64,000 bases of DNA from positions 4,316,501 to 4,380,500 of the forward strand of contig NZ_CP009122.1 of assembly GCF_000803645.1 (NCBI RefSeq). The letters are read 5' to 3'. The notes under the pieces were generated by a model. The model ran no database searches. It had not been told where the DNA came from and saw only the letters and a list, made by a program, of their open reading frames with translations. This DNA is from Sphingopyxis fribergensis (GTDB lineage Bacteria > Pseudomonadota > Alphaproteobacteria > Sphingomonadales > Sphingomonadaceae). Of the stretch, positions 54,030 to 63,064 are shown piece after piece; positions within the stretch are counted from its first letter, which is position 1; each line of letters opens with the position of its first letter. Position numbers and translations under genes: made by a program.

Positions 54030-56813
54030 CTATCGCGGGCCATCGCCGCCACCCGGCGGTCCGCGCGCGCCATGGCTGTCGGATGCTTCGTCCTGCAGCG
54101 CGACATCGCGCCGCAGCGGCTTCAGCACCAGCGTGCCGAGCCGGACGCGCGGAGTCGCCTTGCCGGGTACGGCGGCGATCGCAAAGACGCCGTCGAGCCG
54201 CAGCGCGGCCGCCGACGCCTTGCCCAGTCGCACCATGTAGCGCCCATAAGCGACGCCTTCGAAAAGGAAATATCCGTCGAACTCGCTAATCGTCGTCGCG
54301 CGCACGCGCCCCTCGGCATCGACCAGTTCGACCCCCAGCCCCTCGATCGGGTTGCCGCCGTCGCGGCGCAGCACCCCCTCGATCTCGCCCGCCGCCGCCA
54401 TCGGCAGCGCAACGCGCGTCGCGACCCCGGGCCGCGGCGACACGACGACGCCGGGCAGCGCGGGCTGGACATAGGGATCGGGCAGGCTGCCCGCGTCGAT
54501 GCCGATCAACACCGGGCGGAAAGGCTCAAGCCCGTCGATCGTCCCGCGCCCATCCTTGTCGGTCGCGGAATCGACATAGGCGTTGCCTGCGGTCAGCGGC
54601 ACCCCGGGAAGCGCAGCTTCACCCGGCTGACGAATGCCATCGCCATTATCATCCATCCATACGTCGGCGATCACCTGGCCGCGGCTCGCGAGCTTTTCGC
54701 TCGACACGCGCCAGCCGCCGCTGGGCTTGGGACCGAAGCTAAAAGCGAGCGCCAGCGACGCCGCGACCGACCCGTCGCTCGCGACTTCGCCGAACCCCGT
54801 CAGCTGCAACTTGTTGAAGCGACGCGTATATCCCACACCGACGCGTGCGCGGTCGAGCCCGCGGTCATAGCCGAGCTCGGCCCGCCATTCGGCGTCGCCC
54901 TTCCCCGCCCATTCGCCGACCAGCGCCATGCGCGTATCGCCATTGTCGCCCGACAGTGCAAAACGCGCCTCTCCCCGGACGCGAACACGCCCGATACGGG
55001 CGTTGGCAAGCAGGCTGGCGGTCAGATTGTCGGGCGGATCGGGCCCGATCGGCACTTTGGTCCGGCTCCAGTCGAGCTGGCCGGTAAAGGTCAGCGCGCG
55101 GAAGCTCGCCGACGCGCGCGCGCTGGCTTCGAGGCTTTCGATCCCCGATCGCCGCTCGACCTGCCGAACGTCGAAATGCAGTGGCAAAACCGTTTGTCCC
55201 AATTTCACCGACTGGTCGAGCGAGATCGAATAAAGACCGTTAATATTGTTGATGAAACGGTCAGACACGAACCCGCCCCAGCCGCGCATCGCATCGGCGC
55301 GAACATAGGTTTCGCCGAACGCCGCGAGCCAGCTTGCGCGTGCTGCTACGCCGCCCCCACCTCCTCGCGAAGTGTCGGCATAGCTACCGCCAACCTCGAG
55401 CAAGGTCGGCCCGATCGACCGCCGCAGCGCGAGTTCGCCATAATTGTACCGAACATTCTCGATCAGCAGGCTGTGAAAATAGGCCGCCGCGGACGTGCGC
55501 GTATCGAGCCCACGCTCGATACCCGCGCTCCCGCGCCACCCGCGCCGAAACGCTCCGCGCCGCTGGTTCCCGAACTCGATCAGATCGGCATTTTCCTGCG
55601 CGATCCCCGCCCAGTACCAGGTCTGCTGCGGCGGGATCGAATCCATCCCTACCTGTACCTGCTTGATTTCACGCCGAATCTGGCCTTGCGGCCCATAGAG
55701 CACGATCTCGAAGCGGTTCGCGCCATATTGCAGCGGCACATCGATGAACTCGTAGCGCCCGTCGCCATTCGGGTTCGTAAAGGCGAGCAATTGCCCGTTG
55801 CGATACAATTCGGCATCCCAGCCCGCGGGCAGGTCGCCGCGGAAGGTCGTTTTGTCGAAGGCATCGGGCCGCTCGATCGGCCGATTGGTGAGCACCGCGC
55901 CGCGCCCCGGCGCCGAGGAGGCAACGATTCCCGTCGACAACAGGCTGACGTCACCCACGGCATAATGCGTCGCCTTCAGCGGCCCGAGCAGCCGCCCCTG
56001 CGGATCAGTGCGATAGAGCCGCATGCGTAAGCTGTCGGGCACCCCCCCATTGTCCGACGACAGCCGCGCGTCGAAACTCTGTCCGAGCACCTCGCCCGCC
56101 GCGAAAATCTCGTAGCGCCCCTGCACATAGGATCCACCGCGCTTGTCCGACACGACGCCCGCCGACGCGACGACATCGACCGACGGCGTCGCCCACGCCT
56201 GATACGGCCGCGCCGTCTGCGGAAGGCTTGCGAGGTCAAACTGCACCTCCGGCCGTATCCCCCCCGCCCGCGCGCGACGTTCGGCGGCGAGCTGGAACGG
56301 CAGTTTGTCCTTGCTGTCGATACGCAGCACCGCGTTCGACATATCGGCGGTCAGCGGCACGCCAAGCCAGATGTTGAGGCTATCTAGGTCGACGCACCAC
56401 CCTGCCTGCGTGTCGCGGATCGTCGTCGGGCCCAGCCGGAAACTCTGGCTCCCCGCGCGCACGTCGCCCGCGTCGCGGTCGATCGTCAGGCTGCGGCGCT
56501 CGTCGAACACCCATCCGGTTGCGCGGCGCAACTTCTTGTCGACGCGCACCGCCAAGTCCAGCGCGAGCACGACATCGCCCAGGTCGACGCACACGCCCTG
56601 CGGCGTCTGATATCCGCGCACTCCGTCGCCGAGCCGATATTGCCCCGATCGCACATCGAACAGCCAGCTGTCGTCCTCGCTCGGTGCCCAATTGTCCTCG
56701 GCAAGCGAAACAGGCTTTTTCTCAACCGCCAGAGCGCCGGCGGGGACCAGCCCCACCAGCGCCAACCCGGCCAATATCGCCGGTTTCCATCGAGAGAGCG
56801 CCGCGCGGATCAT
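54030..56813 (-). CDS. Usher-like outer-membrane protein of a DUF4402 fimbrial operon
   Basis: 927 residues. A signal peptide ends near GALAVE. An N-terminal domain has paired cysteines, the middle (about residues 380-740) is rich in beta strands as in ushers or other outer-membrane barrels, and VWMDDNGDGIRQPGEAALPGV is an SdrD-B-like domain. A carboxypeptidase-regulatory-like domain (EGVLRRDGGNPIEGLGVELVDAEGRV) follows. It is the third gene after the pilin and chaperone genes, so it should secrete or anchor the fibre. Sequence similarity to classical PapC ushers is not obvious to me. Confidence 0.7.
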   Translation of the reverse strand: MIRAALSRWKPAILAGLALVGLVPAGALAVEKKPVSLAEDNWAPSEDDSWLFDVRSGQYRLGDGVRGYQTPQGVCVDLGDVVLALDLAVRVDKKLRRATGWVFDERRSLTIDRDAGDVRAGSQSFRLGPTTIRDTQAGWCVDLDSLNIWLGVPLTADMSNAVLRIDSKDKLPFQLAAERRARAGGIRPEVQFDLASLPQTARPYQAWATPSVDVVASAGVVSDKRGGSYVQGRYEIFAAGEVLGQSFDARLSSDNGGVPDSLRMRLYRTDPQGRLLGPLKATHYAVGDVSLLSTGIVASSAPGRGAVLTNRPIERPDAFDKTTFRGDLPAGWDAELYRNGQLLAFTNPNGDGRYEFIDVPLQYGANRFEIVLYGPQGQIRREIKQVQVGMDSIPPQQTWYWAGIAQENADLIEFGNQRRGAFRRGWRGSAGIERGLDTRTSAAAYFHSLLIENVRYNYGELALRRSIGPTLLEVGGSYADTSRGGGGGVAARASWLAAFGETYVRADAMRGWGGFVSDRFINNINGLYSISLDQSVKLGQTVLPLHFDVRQVERRSGIESLEASARASASFRALTFTGQLDWSRTKVPIGPDPPDNLTASLLANARIGRVRVRGEARFALSGDNGDTRMALVGEWAGKGDAEWRAELGYDRGLDRARVGVGYTRRFNKLQLTGFGEVASDGSVAASLALAFSFGPKPSGGWRVSSEKLASRGQVIADVWMDDNGDGIRQPGEAALPGVPLTAGNAYVDSATDKDGRGTIDGLEPFRPVLIGIDAGSLPDPYVQPALPGVVVSPRPGVATRVALPMAAAGEIEGVLRRDGGNPIEGLGVELVDAEGRVRATTISEFDGYFLFEGVAYGRYMVRLGKASAAALRLDGVFAIAAVPGKATPRVRLGTLVLKPLRRDVALQDEASDSHGARGPPGGGDGPR

Positions 56814-56845
56814 CGTCCCGCCCGCTTCGCTCCGGCCTTACGCCA

Positions 56846-57676
56846 TCATTTCACCACCCGCTCGGCCTCGTCGATCGTGCCGCCGCCGATTTCACGGTCT
56901 TCGCTATAACGAATATGCACCGGCCCCTTGAGCTTCGCCGCGAGTTCGCTGGGCACGCGAAGCGACACCTTCCGCGCGGCGACCTCCGGATAGACCGCGA
57001 TGCCGCGCGCGACGAGCAGCGGCTCGGGCACGCCCGGGCGCGTCACCTGGATATCGCCATAGACCGAGCGGTTGCCCGTGCGCGTGAGGTCGAAATTGAA
57101 CGCCGGCCCATCCTGCGTCTCACTCACCCACGCCTCGCCGATCGACGCCTCGGCCCCAAGGTCGCCCACGCGCACGATCACTGGAATCGTGATCCCGTAA
57201 ATCGGCGTGAGCGCGATCGACACACCTTCGTTCTCGGGCTTGGCGGGATCGGCAGGCACCGCCGCGACCGCGTCGGGCACCGCGCGGAACAGCATATGTG
57301 CGCGATATTCGCCCGGCGGCGTGCCTTCGGGCACGCGAACCCCGACGCGTACGACCTGCGGCTGATTCGGCGGCAACGTGACGCGGCGCGGGCTGAAGGC
57401 AATCATGTCGAGCGCACGCCGCTCGGCCGCCGTCACATTTTCCTCGGCGATCTCGTCGAGCCCGCCCTCGCCGGTCATCCTTTTGATCTCGAGGCTGATG
57501 CGATAGGTCGCGGGCTCGGCGCCGATATTGTTCAGCACCACCTCGGTCCCGCGCGATCCGTCGAGGACGACGCGCGTCGGCGCAACGAGCAGGTCGCCGG
57601 CGGCCAAAGCCGGCGACGCCGCGGCGCCGAGCGCAGCCGCGGTAAACAGGCCGAAGCCCTTCAAAAAACGCAACAT
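56846..57676 (-). CDS. Periplasmic fimbrial chaperone
   Basis: 276 residues from MLRFLKGFGL, with a signal peptide ending at ALAAG. Two Ig-like domains: DLLVAPTRVVLDGSRGTEVVLNNIGAEPATYRISLEI, then PPNQPQVVRVGVRVPEGTPPGEYRAHMLFR, as in PapD-like pilus chaperones. It would cap DUF4402 subunits by donor-strand complementation. It lies between pilin and usher-like genes. Confidence 0.83.
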   Translation of the reverse strand: MLRFLKGFGLFTAAALGAAASPALAAGDLLVAPTRVVLDGSRGTEVVLNNIGAEPATYRISLEIKRMTGEGGLDEIAEENVTAAERRALDMIAFSPRRVTLPPNQPQVVRVGVRVPEGTPPGEYRAHMLFRAVPDAVAAVPADPAKPENEGVSIALTPIYGITIPVIVRVGDLGAEASIGEAWVSETQDGPAFNFDLTRTGNRSVYGDIQVTRPGVPEPLLVARGIAVYPEVAARKVSLRVPSELAAKLKGPVHIRYSEDREIGGGTIDEAERVVK

Positions 57677-57787
57677 GGATACGATCCCCACAATCGTTTC
57701 GGGAAACGGCCCCACACCGTCCCGATGGTCGCATCCTGCTTGGCCCAACATGGTTGATATTTCGCTAACCACATCAACAACGTGCAT

Positions 57788-57821
57788 AAAAAAGGGCCGC
57801 CAGACGCGCGTCCGGCGACCC
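57788..57821 (-). terminator. Terminator between pilin and chaperone genes
   Basis: On the minus strand a 14-bp stem with no loop bases beyond the turn (GGGTCGCCGGACGC / GCGTCTGGCGGCCC, two G-T pairs) is followed by TTTTTTAT. It lies 42 bp after the pilin stop and should make most transcripts end there, giving more pilin than chaperone and usher. Confidence 0.85.
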
Positions 57822-57863
57822 CATTTACTCGCTGACGGGTCTCAGCCCGCCAGCCCCCCCCAG

Positions 57864-58361
57864 TTATTGGTAATTGGCGGTGACGTTGAACGTCCCCGTA
57901 TAGTCACCCGACGCTTGGTTGGCGCCGACGCTCAGCGTGCCGCCGACCTGGAAGCTGCCGCCGGTGGCGCTCAGCGTGACGGTCGGCGCCGAATAGGTCA
58001 GCGTCGATGCCATTGTACCGCCGAGCGAGCCCGTCAGCGTCACGCTTGAATCGCCGCTGACAACGACAACCGCGCCCTCGGTGCCTGCAACGTTGAAGTT
58101 GGCGGCCGTCGCAGTACCGGTACAAGTAAGCGCGGCAGCGCAAGTACGCGTTCCGCCCGTGGACACCGCAACGGTCGCCGCGGTCGCACCGCTGATGATC
58201 GTCGCATATTGCAGATCGCTGGTGTTGGTGAGCGTAATCTGGCGCAGGATCTTGGCTTTCGCCGTACCCGTTGCCGACGCCGCATGCGCCGCCGAGGCGT
58301 TCATGGCGAGGGCAGCAATCGCGGCACCCAGAAGGGCGCGCTTCATTCCAATTTTGCGCAT
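57864..58361 (-). CDS. DUF4402 domain pilin subunit
   Basis: 165 residues. After the signal peptide (cut at AHAAS) comes a Ser/Thr/Ala/Gly-rich beta protein with one cysteine pair (TCAAALTC) and ending FNVTANYQ, all typical of DUF4402/spore-coat-U-like fimbrial subunits. Start MRKIGMK is preceded by AAGGGA. It heads the fimbrial operon. Probably the major fibre subunit. Confidence 0.8.
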   Translation of the reverse strand: MRKIGMKRALLGAAIAALAMNASAAHAASATGTAKAKILRQITLTNTSDLQYATIISGATAATVAVSTGGTRTCAAALTCTGTATAANFNVAGTEGAVVVVSGDSSVTLTGSLGGTMASTLTYSAPTVTLSATGGSFQVGGTLSVGANQASGDYTGTFNVTANYQ

Positions 58362-58598
58362 ATATTTGGTCCCTTGAAACAGTCGAATTTCGAATGGATT
58401 TCCCACCCCATTCGCCGTCGTCTTTAGGGGACGACCTGTTCAGGCTTTGCCAGCAAGATTGGTTAACAGCGCAACAAGGATTGGCCCATGCCACTCAAGG
58501 CAACCAAATAAAATCAGTACTTTAGTGCCTTATGAGGATGATCGTGGGTACCGCCAGTTCTTCTTTAACGGCCCGGACTGGCACAAATTATGCGGTGA

Positions 58599-59558
58599 TC
58601 AGATCGATTCGCCGCTCAACCGCTGGCAGATCATATCGAGCTGGTCGAGCGACGCGAATTTCAGCGTCAGCGCGCCCTTGCCCTCGCCGACATATTGGAT
58701 CGCGACGCCGATGCCGAGCAGTTCGGACAGATGGCGCTCGACCGCGACGATATCGGGATCGCGCCCGCCATCCATGCTCTTATATTCGAGCGGCGCCTTG
58801 CGGCCGCCGCCCTTGTCGCTGCGCACCAGCGCCTCGACCGCGCGGACCGACAGGCCTTCCTTCACCACGCGGCGCGCGATCGCTTCGGCGTCCTCGGCGC
58901 CGATCAGCGCGCGGGCATGCCCCATAGCGAGCGACCCGTCGCCGACCAGCTCCTGCACCCCGGCGGGCAGGTCAAGCAAGCGCATCAAATTCGCGACGTG
59001 GCTGCGCGATTTGCCGACGAGCTTGGCGAGCGCTTCCTGATTATGGCCGAAATCGTCGATCAGGCGGCGATAGGCGCCCGCCTCTTCAATCGCGTTGAGG
59101 TCCTGGCGCTGGATATTCTCTACGAGCGCGATCTCATAGGTCGCAGCATCGTCGAGCTCGCGCACGAGCGCAGGGATATGATGCAGCCCCGCGCGCTGCG
59201 CGGCACGCCAGCGGCGTTCGCCGGCGACCAGCTGATAGCCGTCGCCATCGGGTGACCGGCGGACGATGATCGGCTGCAACAGCCCGCGCAGCCCGATCGA
59301 ATCGGCCAGTTCGGCGATCGCATTTTCGTCGAAATGGCGGCGCGGCTGACCCGGCAGCGGTCGAATCGACCCGACCCCGACATGTTGCACCGAATCGCCC
59401 GTCGCCGGGGCTACCTTCGCCGCTCCTCCGGGAGTCGCCAGGACCGGCGCCTCGACCGCGACATCGCCGAACAAGGCGTTGAGTCCGCGTCCGAGACCCG
59501 AGGGCCGCTTGCGCGATGGGCTCGGATCCTGTCCAGTTTCGTCTTTATTATCAGCCAT
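58599..59558 (-). CDS. parB: Chromosome partitioning protein ParB
   Basis: 319 residues: GLGRGLNALFG at the N-terminus, VGSIRPLPGQPRRHFD, the CTP-binding GERRWRAA, LVENIQRQDLNAIEEA, a helix-turn-helix (LAKLVGKSRSHVANLMRLL) and a C-terminal dimer domain. It binds parS and spreads along DNA as a CTP switch. Three parS-like sites lie upstream in the same operon. It begins directly after the parA stop codon. Confidence 0.95.
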   Translation of the reverse strand: MADNKDETGQDPSPSRKRPSGLGRGLNALFGDVAVEAPVLATPGGAAKVAPATGDSVQHVGVGSIRPLPGQPRRHFDENAIAELADSIGLRGLLQPIIVRRSPDGDGYQLVAGERRWRAAQRAGLHHIPALVRELDDAATYEIALVENIQRQDLNAIEEAGAYRRLIDDFGHNQEALAKLVGKSRSHVANLMRLLDLPAGVQELVGDGSLAMGHARALIGAEDAEAIARRVVKEGLSVRAVEALVRSDKGGGRKAPLEYKSMDGGRDPDIVAVERHLSELLGIGVAIQYVGEGKGALTLKFASLDQLDMICQRLSGESI

Positions 59559-60341
59559 TTATGCAGCCTTGCGGACGTTGGGAAGCCGGTCGATCAGCTC
59601 GCGCGCAAGCGCAATATAGGCGGCCGACCCGGCGCAGCGATGGTCGTAGATCAGCGCCGGCAACCCGTGGCTCGGCGCTTCGGACAGGCGGACATTGCGC
59701 GGAATCACCGTCTCGAACACCACGGGGCCGAGCACTTCGCGCACATCGTCCGATACCTGGTCGGTCAGCCGGTTGCGCCGGTCGAACATTGTCAGCGCGA
59801 CGCCGAGGATCGACAATTTCTGGTTGAAACGCTCGCGCACGCGTTCGACCGTCGTCAGCAACTGGCTGAGCCCCTCGAGCGCGAAAAATTCGCATTGCAA
59901 CGGCACGATCAGCGATTCAGCCGCAATCAGCGCGTTGAGCGTCAGCATGCCGAGCGACGGTGGGCAGTCGATCAGGCAGATATCCCACTGGCCCGCCTCG
60001 GCGGTCGACAGCGCCTGTTGCAGACGATGGAGCCGGTCCTGAAACTCGATCAGCTCAATCTCGGCCCCCGACAGGTCGACCGTCGCGGTGACGATATCGA
60101 GCCGCGGCACCGCGGTCGGGATCGCGCATTCAGCAAGCGTCGCGTCGCCGCGCAGCAGTTCATAGCTCGAACATTCGCGCTGCGACTGCTTGATTCCCAG
60201 CCCCGTCGACGCATTGCCCTGCGGATCGAGGTCGATAATCAGCGTCCGCCAGCCCGTTGCTGCGAGCGCGGTCGCCAGATTGATCGCGGTCGTCGTCTTG
60301 CCGACTCCACCCTTCTGGTTCGCCACGGCAATGCGGATCAT
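59559..60341 (-). CDS. parA: Chromosome partitioning ATPase ParA
   Basis: 260 residues. Deviant Walker A KGGVGKTTTAINL, DCPPSLGMLTLNAL and the switch text VPLQCEFFALEGLSQL mark Soj/ParA. It moves ParB-parS complexes. It overlaps rsmG by four bases. Confidence 0.95.
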   Translation of the reverse strand: MIRIAVANQKGGVGKTTTAINLATALAATGWRTLIIDLDPQGNASTGLGIKQSQRECSSYELLRGDATLAECAIPTAVPRLDIVTATVDLSGAEIELIEFQDRLHRLQQALSTAEAGQWDICLIDCPPSLGMLTLNALIAAESLIVPLQCEFFALEGLSQLLTTVERVRERFNQKLSILGVALTMFDRRNRLTDQVSDDVREVLGPVVFETVIPRNVRLSEAPSHGLPALIYDHRCAGSAAYIALARELIDRLPNVRKAA

Positions 60342-60997
60342 CGCTTTCCTCGCTGTTTTGCCGGGATATTTCCGACACCAACCAGAATCTGGCTTTCAGC
60401 ATCGGTACGGCTTTGTTCCACGTGAAACAGATTCTGCCACGACTGCGGCAGCAAAGCCAGTTCCTTAACCGCATTTCGGCCTTTTGGCAGCAACCAGTGC
60501 GTCGTTTCGGTGGAAAAACGGGCGGATAAGTCGAGCAACTTGTTGAGCGGCGCAAACGCGCGCGCGCTGATCGTCGCCGCGGGCCGCGTCTCGACACGCT
60601 CCAAAGGCGCCTCAACCACCTCTACATGCGCAAGGGCAAGGTCGGCGGCGACGCTGCGGAGAAAGTCGCACCGCCGCTTACGCGATTCGACGAGCAGCAT
60701 CGGTCGCGCGCTCAATATCGCGACAACCAGCCCCGGCAACCCCGCCCCGCTCCCCAGATCAATCCAGAGCCCGTCGCTGTCGCGCGTATCGAGCGCCAGA
60801 AGCTGCGCGCTGTCGGCAATATGCCGGACCCACATCGTCGGGATTGTCGATGCCGCGATCAGATTCTGCTGCGCACTTTCGGCGACGAGCATGTTGATGA
60901 AGCGGTCGAGCTTCGTCCAATGAGCTGCTGTCGGTGCGAATGCGTCGCCGATCCAGGCGCGCGCGGCTTCTTCGCTGGTCAGAATTTCGGTCGTCAA
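60338..60997 (-). CDS. rsmG: 16S rRNA (guanine527-N7)-methyltransferase
   Basis: 219 residues. SAM-binding LWIDLGSGAGLPGLVVAIL and VESRKRRCDFLRSVAADL are typical of RsmG (GidB), and it lies in the conserved mnmG-rsmG-parA order. It methylates G527 of 16S rRNA. A near-perfect parS lies inside its coding sequence. Confidence 0.94.
   Translation of the reverse strand: MTTEILTSEEAARAWIGDAFAPTAAHWTKLDRFINMLVAESAQQNLIAASTIPTMWVRHIADSAQLLALDTRDSDGLWIDLGSGAGLPGLVVAILSARPMLLVESRKRRCDFLRSVAADLALAHVEVVEAPLERVETRPAATISARAFAPLNKLLDLSARFSTETTHWLLPKGRNAVKELALLPQSWQNLFHVEQSRTDAESQILVGVGNIPAKQRGKR
60414..60429. other. parS site, one mismatch
   Basis: TGTTCCACGTGAAACA, one base different from the consensus TGTTTCACGTGAAACA. 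It lies within rsmG, close to parA-parB, where chromosomal parS sites cluster. Confidence 0.85.
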
Positions 60998-61026
60998 GCT
61001 GAAGCTGTCCTTTTTATCCGCTCGTG

Positions 61027-61096
61027 CTGAGCTTGTCGAAGCGCCGTCCTTCGTTCTTTCGCGTTAGAAGAAAGAACGGCCCTTCGACAAGCTCAG
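61027..61096. repeat. Palindromic repeat between mnmG and rsmG
   Basis: Outer arms CTGAGCTTGTCGAA and TTCGACAAGCTCAG, inner arms CGTTCTTTC and GAAAGAACG. The CTTCGACAAGCTCAG type of repeat is widespread in intergenic DNA of proteobacteria. It forms a long hairpin in the operon transcript between mnmG and rsmG. Confidence 0.75.
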
Positions 61097-61125
61097 GGCA
61101 AACGGATCTTAGTAGTGGCGAAAGC

Positions 61126-62988
61126 TCACGCCGCGCGCCGCCGGCTATGTACCATGATCGCGGTCAGCGCCGCCGGGGTCACGCCATCGATGCGCGCCGC
61201 CTGCCCCAATGTCTCAGGGCGCGCCTTCGACAGCCGCTCGACCATCTCGCGCGACAGGCCGCCGATCGCCGCATAGTCGAGCGCCAAATCGAGCATGATT
61301 GCTTCATTCGCGGCAAGCGCGCGTAGCTCAGCATCTTGGCGTGCGATATAGGGTGCATAATGTGCATCCTCGGCGATCTCCGACAGGATCGCCATATCGA
61401 TCGATTCGAGTTCGGGTGCCAGAACAGCCAGCCGGGCGATCGTCATATCCGGGTAGCGCAGCAGATCGATCCGCCGGCGTGCGATCCCGTCTCCCGGAAC
61501 AGCCAGCCCAACCGCACCATAGTCGACCGTCGCAACGGGCGCGTCGAGCAGGGCTTCGGCGCACGCCCGTTCAGCCAGCCTCATTTCGAACAGCACCACG
61601 GTCGCGGGTCGCACCAACCCCAGCTCGATCCCCTTCGGCGTCAGCCGCGTCGCGGCATTGTCGGCGCGCAGGCGCAGCCGATATTCAGCGCGCGCGGTGA
61701 GCATGCGATACGGCTCGGTCACCCCCTGGAGCACAAGGTCGTCGACCATCACGCCGATATAGGATTCGGATCGGTCGAGGATCAGCGGGGCGCGGTCCTG
61801 CGCGGCCAGCGCCGCATTGGCGCCCGCGATCAGTCCCTGTGCTGCCGCTTCCTCATAGCCGGTGGTGCCATTGATCTGGCCAGCGCAATAGAGCCCGCCG
61901 ATCGTGCGTACCTGCAACGTCCGGTCGAGCGCGCGCGGATCGATATGGTCATACTCGACCGCATAGCCGGGCACGACCATCTCGACGGTTTCGAGTCCCT
62001 GCATCGTACGCAGCATCGCGAGCTGGACATCGGCGGGGAGCGAGGTCGAAATCCCGTTCGGATAGACGAGAAACGAATCGAGCCCCTCGGGTTCGAGAAA
62101 CACTTGGTGCCCGTCGCGGTCGGCGAAGCGATGGATCTTGTCCTCGATCGACGGGCAATAGCGCGGTCCCGCTGCGCCGATCGCGCCAGTGAACAGCGGC
62201 GAGCGATCGAGATTCGCCGCGATGATCGCGTGGCTTGCGGCATTGGTGCGTGTGATCGCGCAAAAAATCTGCGGCACGGTCCGCCCGCTGTTCCACGTGG
62301 AACAGGTCCAAACCTCGCCGTCCGACGGTTGCTCTTCTAGCCGCGCCCAATCTATCGTCCGTCCATCGAGGCGTGGCGGCGTTCCCGTCTTGAGCCGCGC
62401 CATCGGCAAGTCGGCCGCACGCAATTGGCCCGCGAGCTTTTGCGCCCCGGCCTCGCCGATGCGTCCGCCTGCCATCCGCTCTTCACCGCGGAACAGCAGT
62501 CCGCCAAGGAACGTGCCCGTCGCCAGCACGACTGCCGACGCCGACAATATCGTGCCGTCGCCAAGTTCGAGACCCGTCACGCGCGATCCGTCAGCCGACA
62601 ACGTCAGCGCCGCCGCCTCGCCCGTAACGACAGTGATATTCTCCTCGGCGGCAAGCAAAGTCTGGATCGCTTCACTATATAGCTTCCGGTCGGCCTGGAT
62701 CCGCGGGCCTTGCACCGCCGCGCCCTTCGATGCGTTGAGCATGCGATAGTGAATCGCCGCGGCATCGGCGGCGCGCGCCATCCACCCGTCGAGCGCATCG
62801 ACCTCGCGCATCAAATGGCCCTTGCCGAGCCCCCCGATCGCCGGGTTGCACGACATCGTACCGATCAAAGAAGGATCGAAACTGACGAGCGCGACGCGCG
62901 CGCCGAGCCGCGCTGCGGCGCCCGCAGCCTCGGTTCCGGCGTGGCCACCGCCGACGACGATGACATCAAAAATTTCGCTGCTGTGCAT
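61126..62988 (-). CDS. mnmG: tRNA uridine-5-carboxymethylaminomethyl modification enzyme MnmG
   Basis: 620 residues: FAD motif [38 protein letters not shown], the second cofactor motif ATGTFLGG, and [12 protein letters not shown]. With MnmE it modifies U34 of several tRNAs. It follows mnmE by 76 bp with a perfect parS between. A palindromic parS-like site lies within it. Confidence 0.95.
   Translation of the reverse strand: MHSSEIFDVIVVGGGHAGTEAAGAAARLGARVALVSFDPSLIGTMSCNPAIGGLGKGHLMREVDALDGWMARAADAAAIHYRMLNASKGAAVQGPRIQADRKLYSEAIQTLLAAEENITVVTGEAAALTLSADGSRVTGLELGDGTILSASAVVLATGTFLGGLLFRGEERMAGGRIGEAGAQKLAGQLRAADLPMARLKTGTPPRLDGRTIDWARLEEQPSDGEVWTCSTWNSGRTVPQIFCAITRTNAASHAIIAANLDRSPLFTGAIGAAGPRYCPSIEDKIHRFADRDGHQVFLEPEGLDSFLVYPNGISTSLPADVQLAMLRTMQGLETVEMVVPGYAVEYDHIDPRALDRTLQVRTIGGLYCAGQINGTTGYEEAAAQGLIAGANAALAAQDRAPLILDRSESYIGVMVDDLVLQGVTEPYRMLTARAEYRLRLRADNAATRLTPKGIELGLVRPATVVLFEMRLAERACAEALLDAPVATVDYGAVGLAVPGDGIARRRIDLLRYPDMTIARLAVLAPELESIDMAILSEIAEDAHYAPYIARQDAELRALAANEAIMLDLALDYAAIGGLSREMVERLSKARPETLGQAARIDGVTPAALTAIMVHSRRRAA
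62289..62304. other. parS-like site, two mismatches, perfect palindrome
   Basis: TGTTCCACGTGGAACA, within mnmG. Fully symmetric; it differs from the consensus at one position in each half. Probably bound by ParB more weakly. Confidence 0.65.
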
Positions 62989-63048
62989 GATTGCTGCGAC
63001 CCTTACCGCAAAGCAGCCCGTGAATCCACCATTGCGGGAACAAGGCGA

Positions 63049-63064
63049 TGTTTCACGTGAAACA
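63049..63064. other. parS site, perfect match
   Basis: TGTTTCACGTGAAACA, identical to the parS consensus. It ends at the base before the mnmE stop codon, in the gap before mnmG. Confidence 0.95.
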
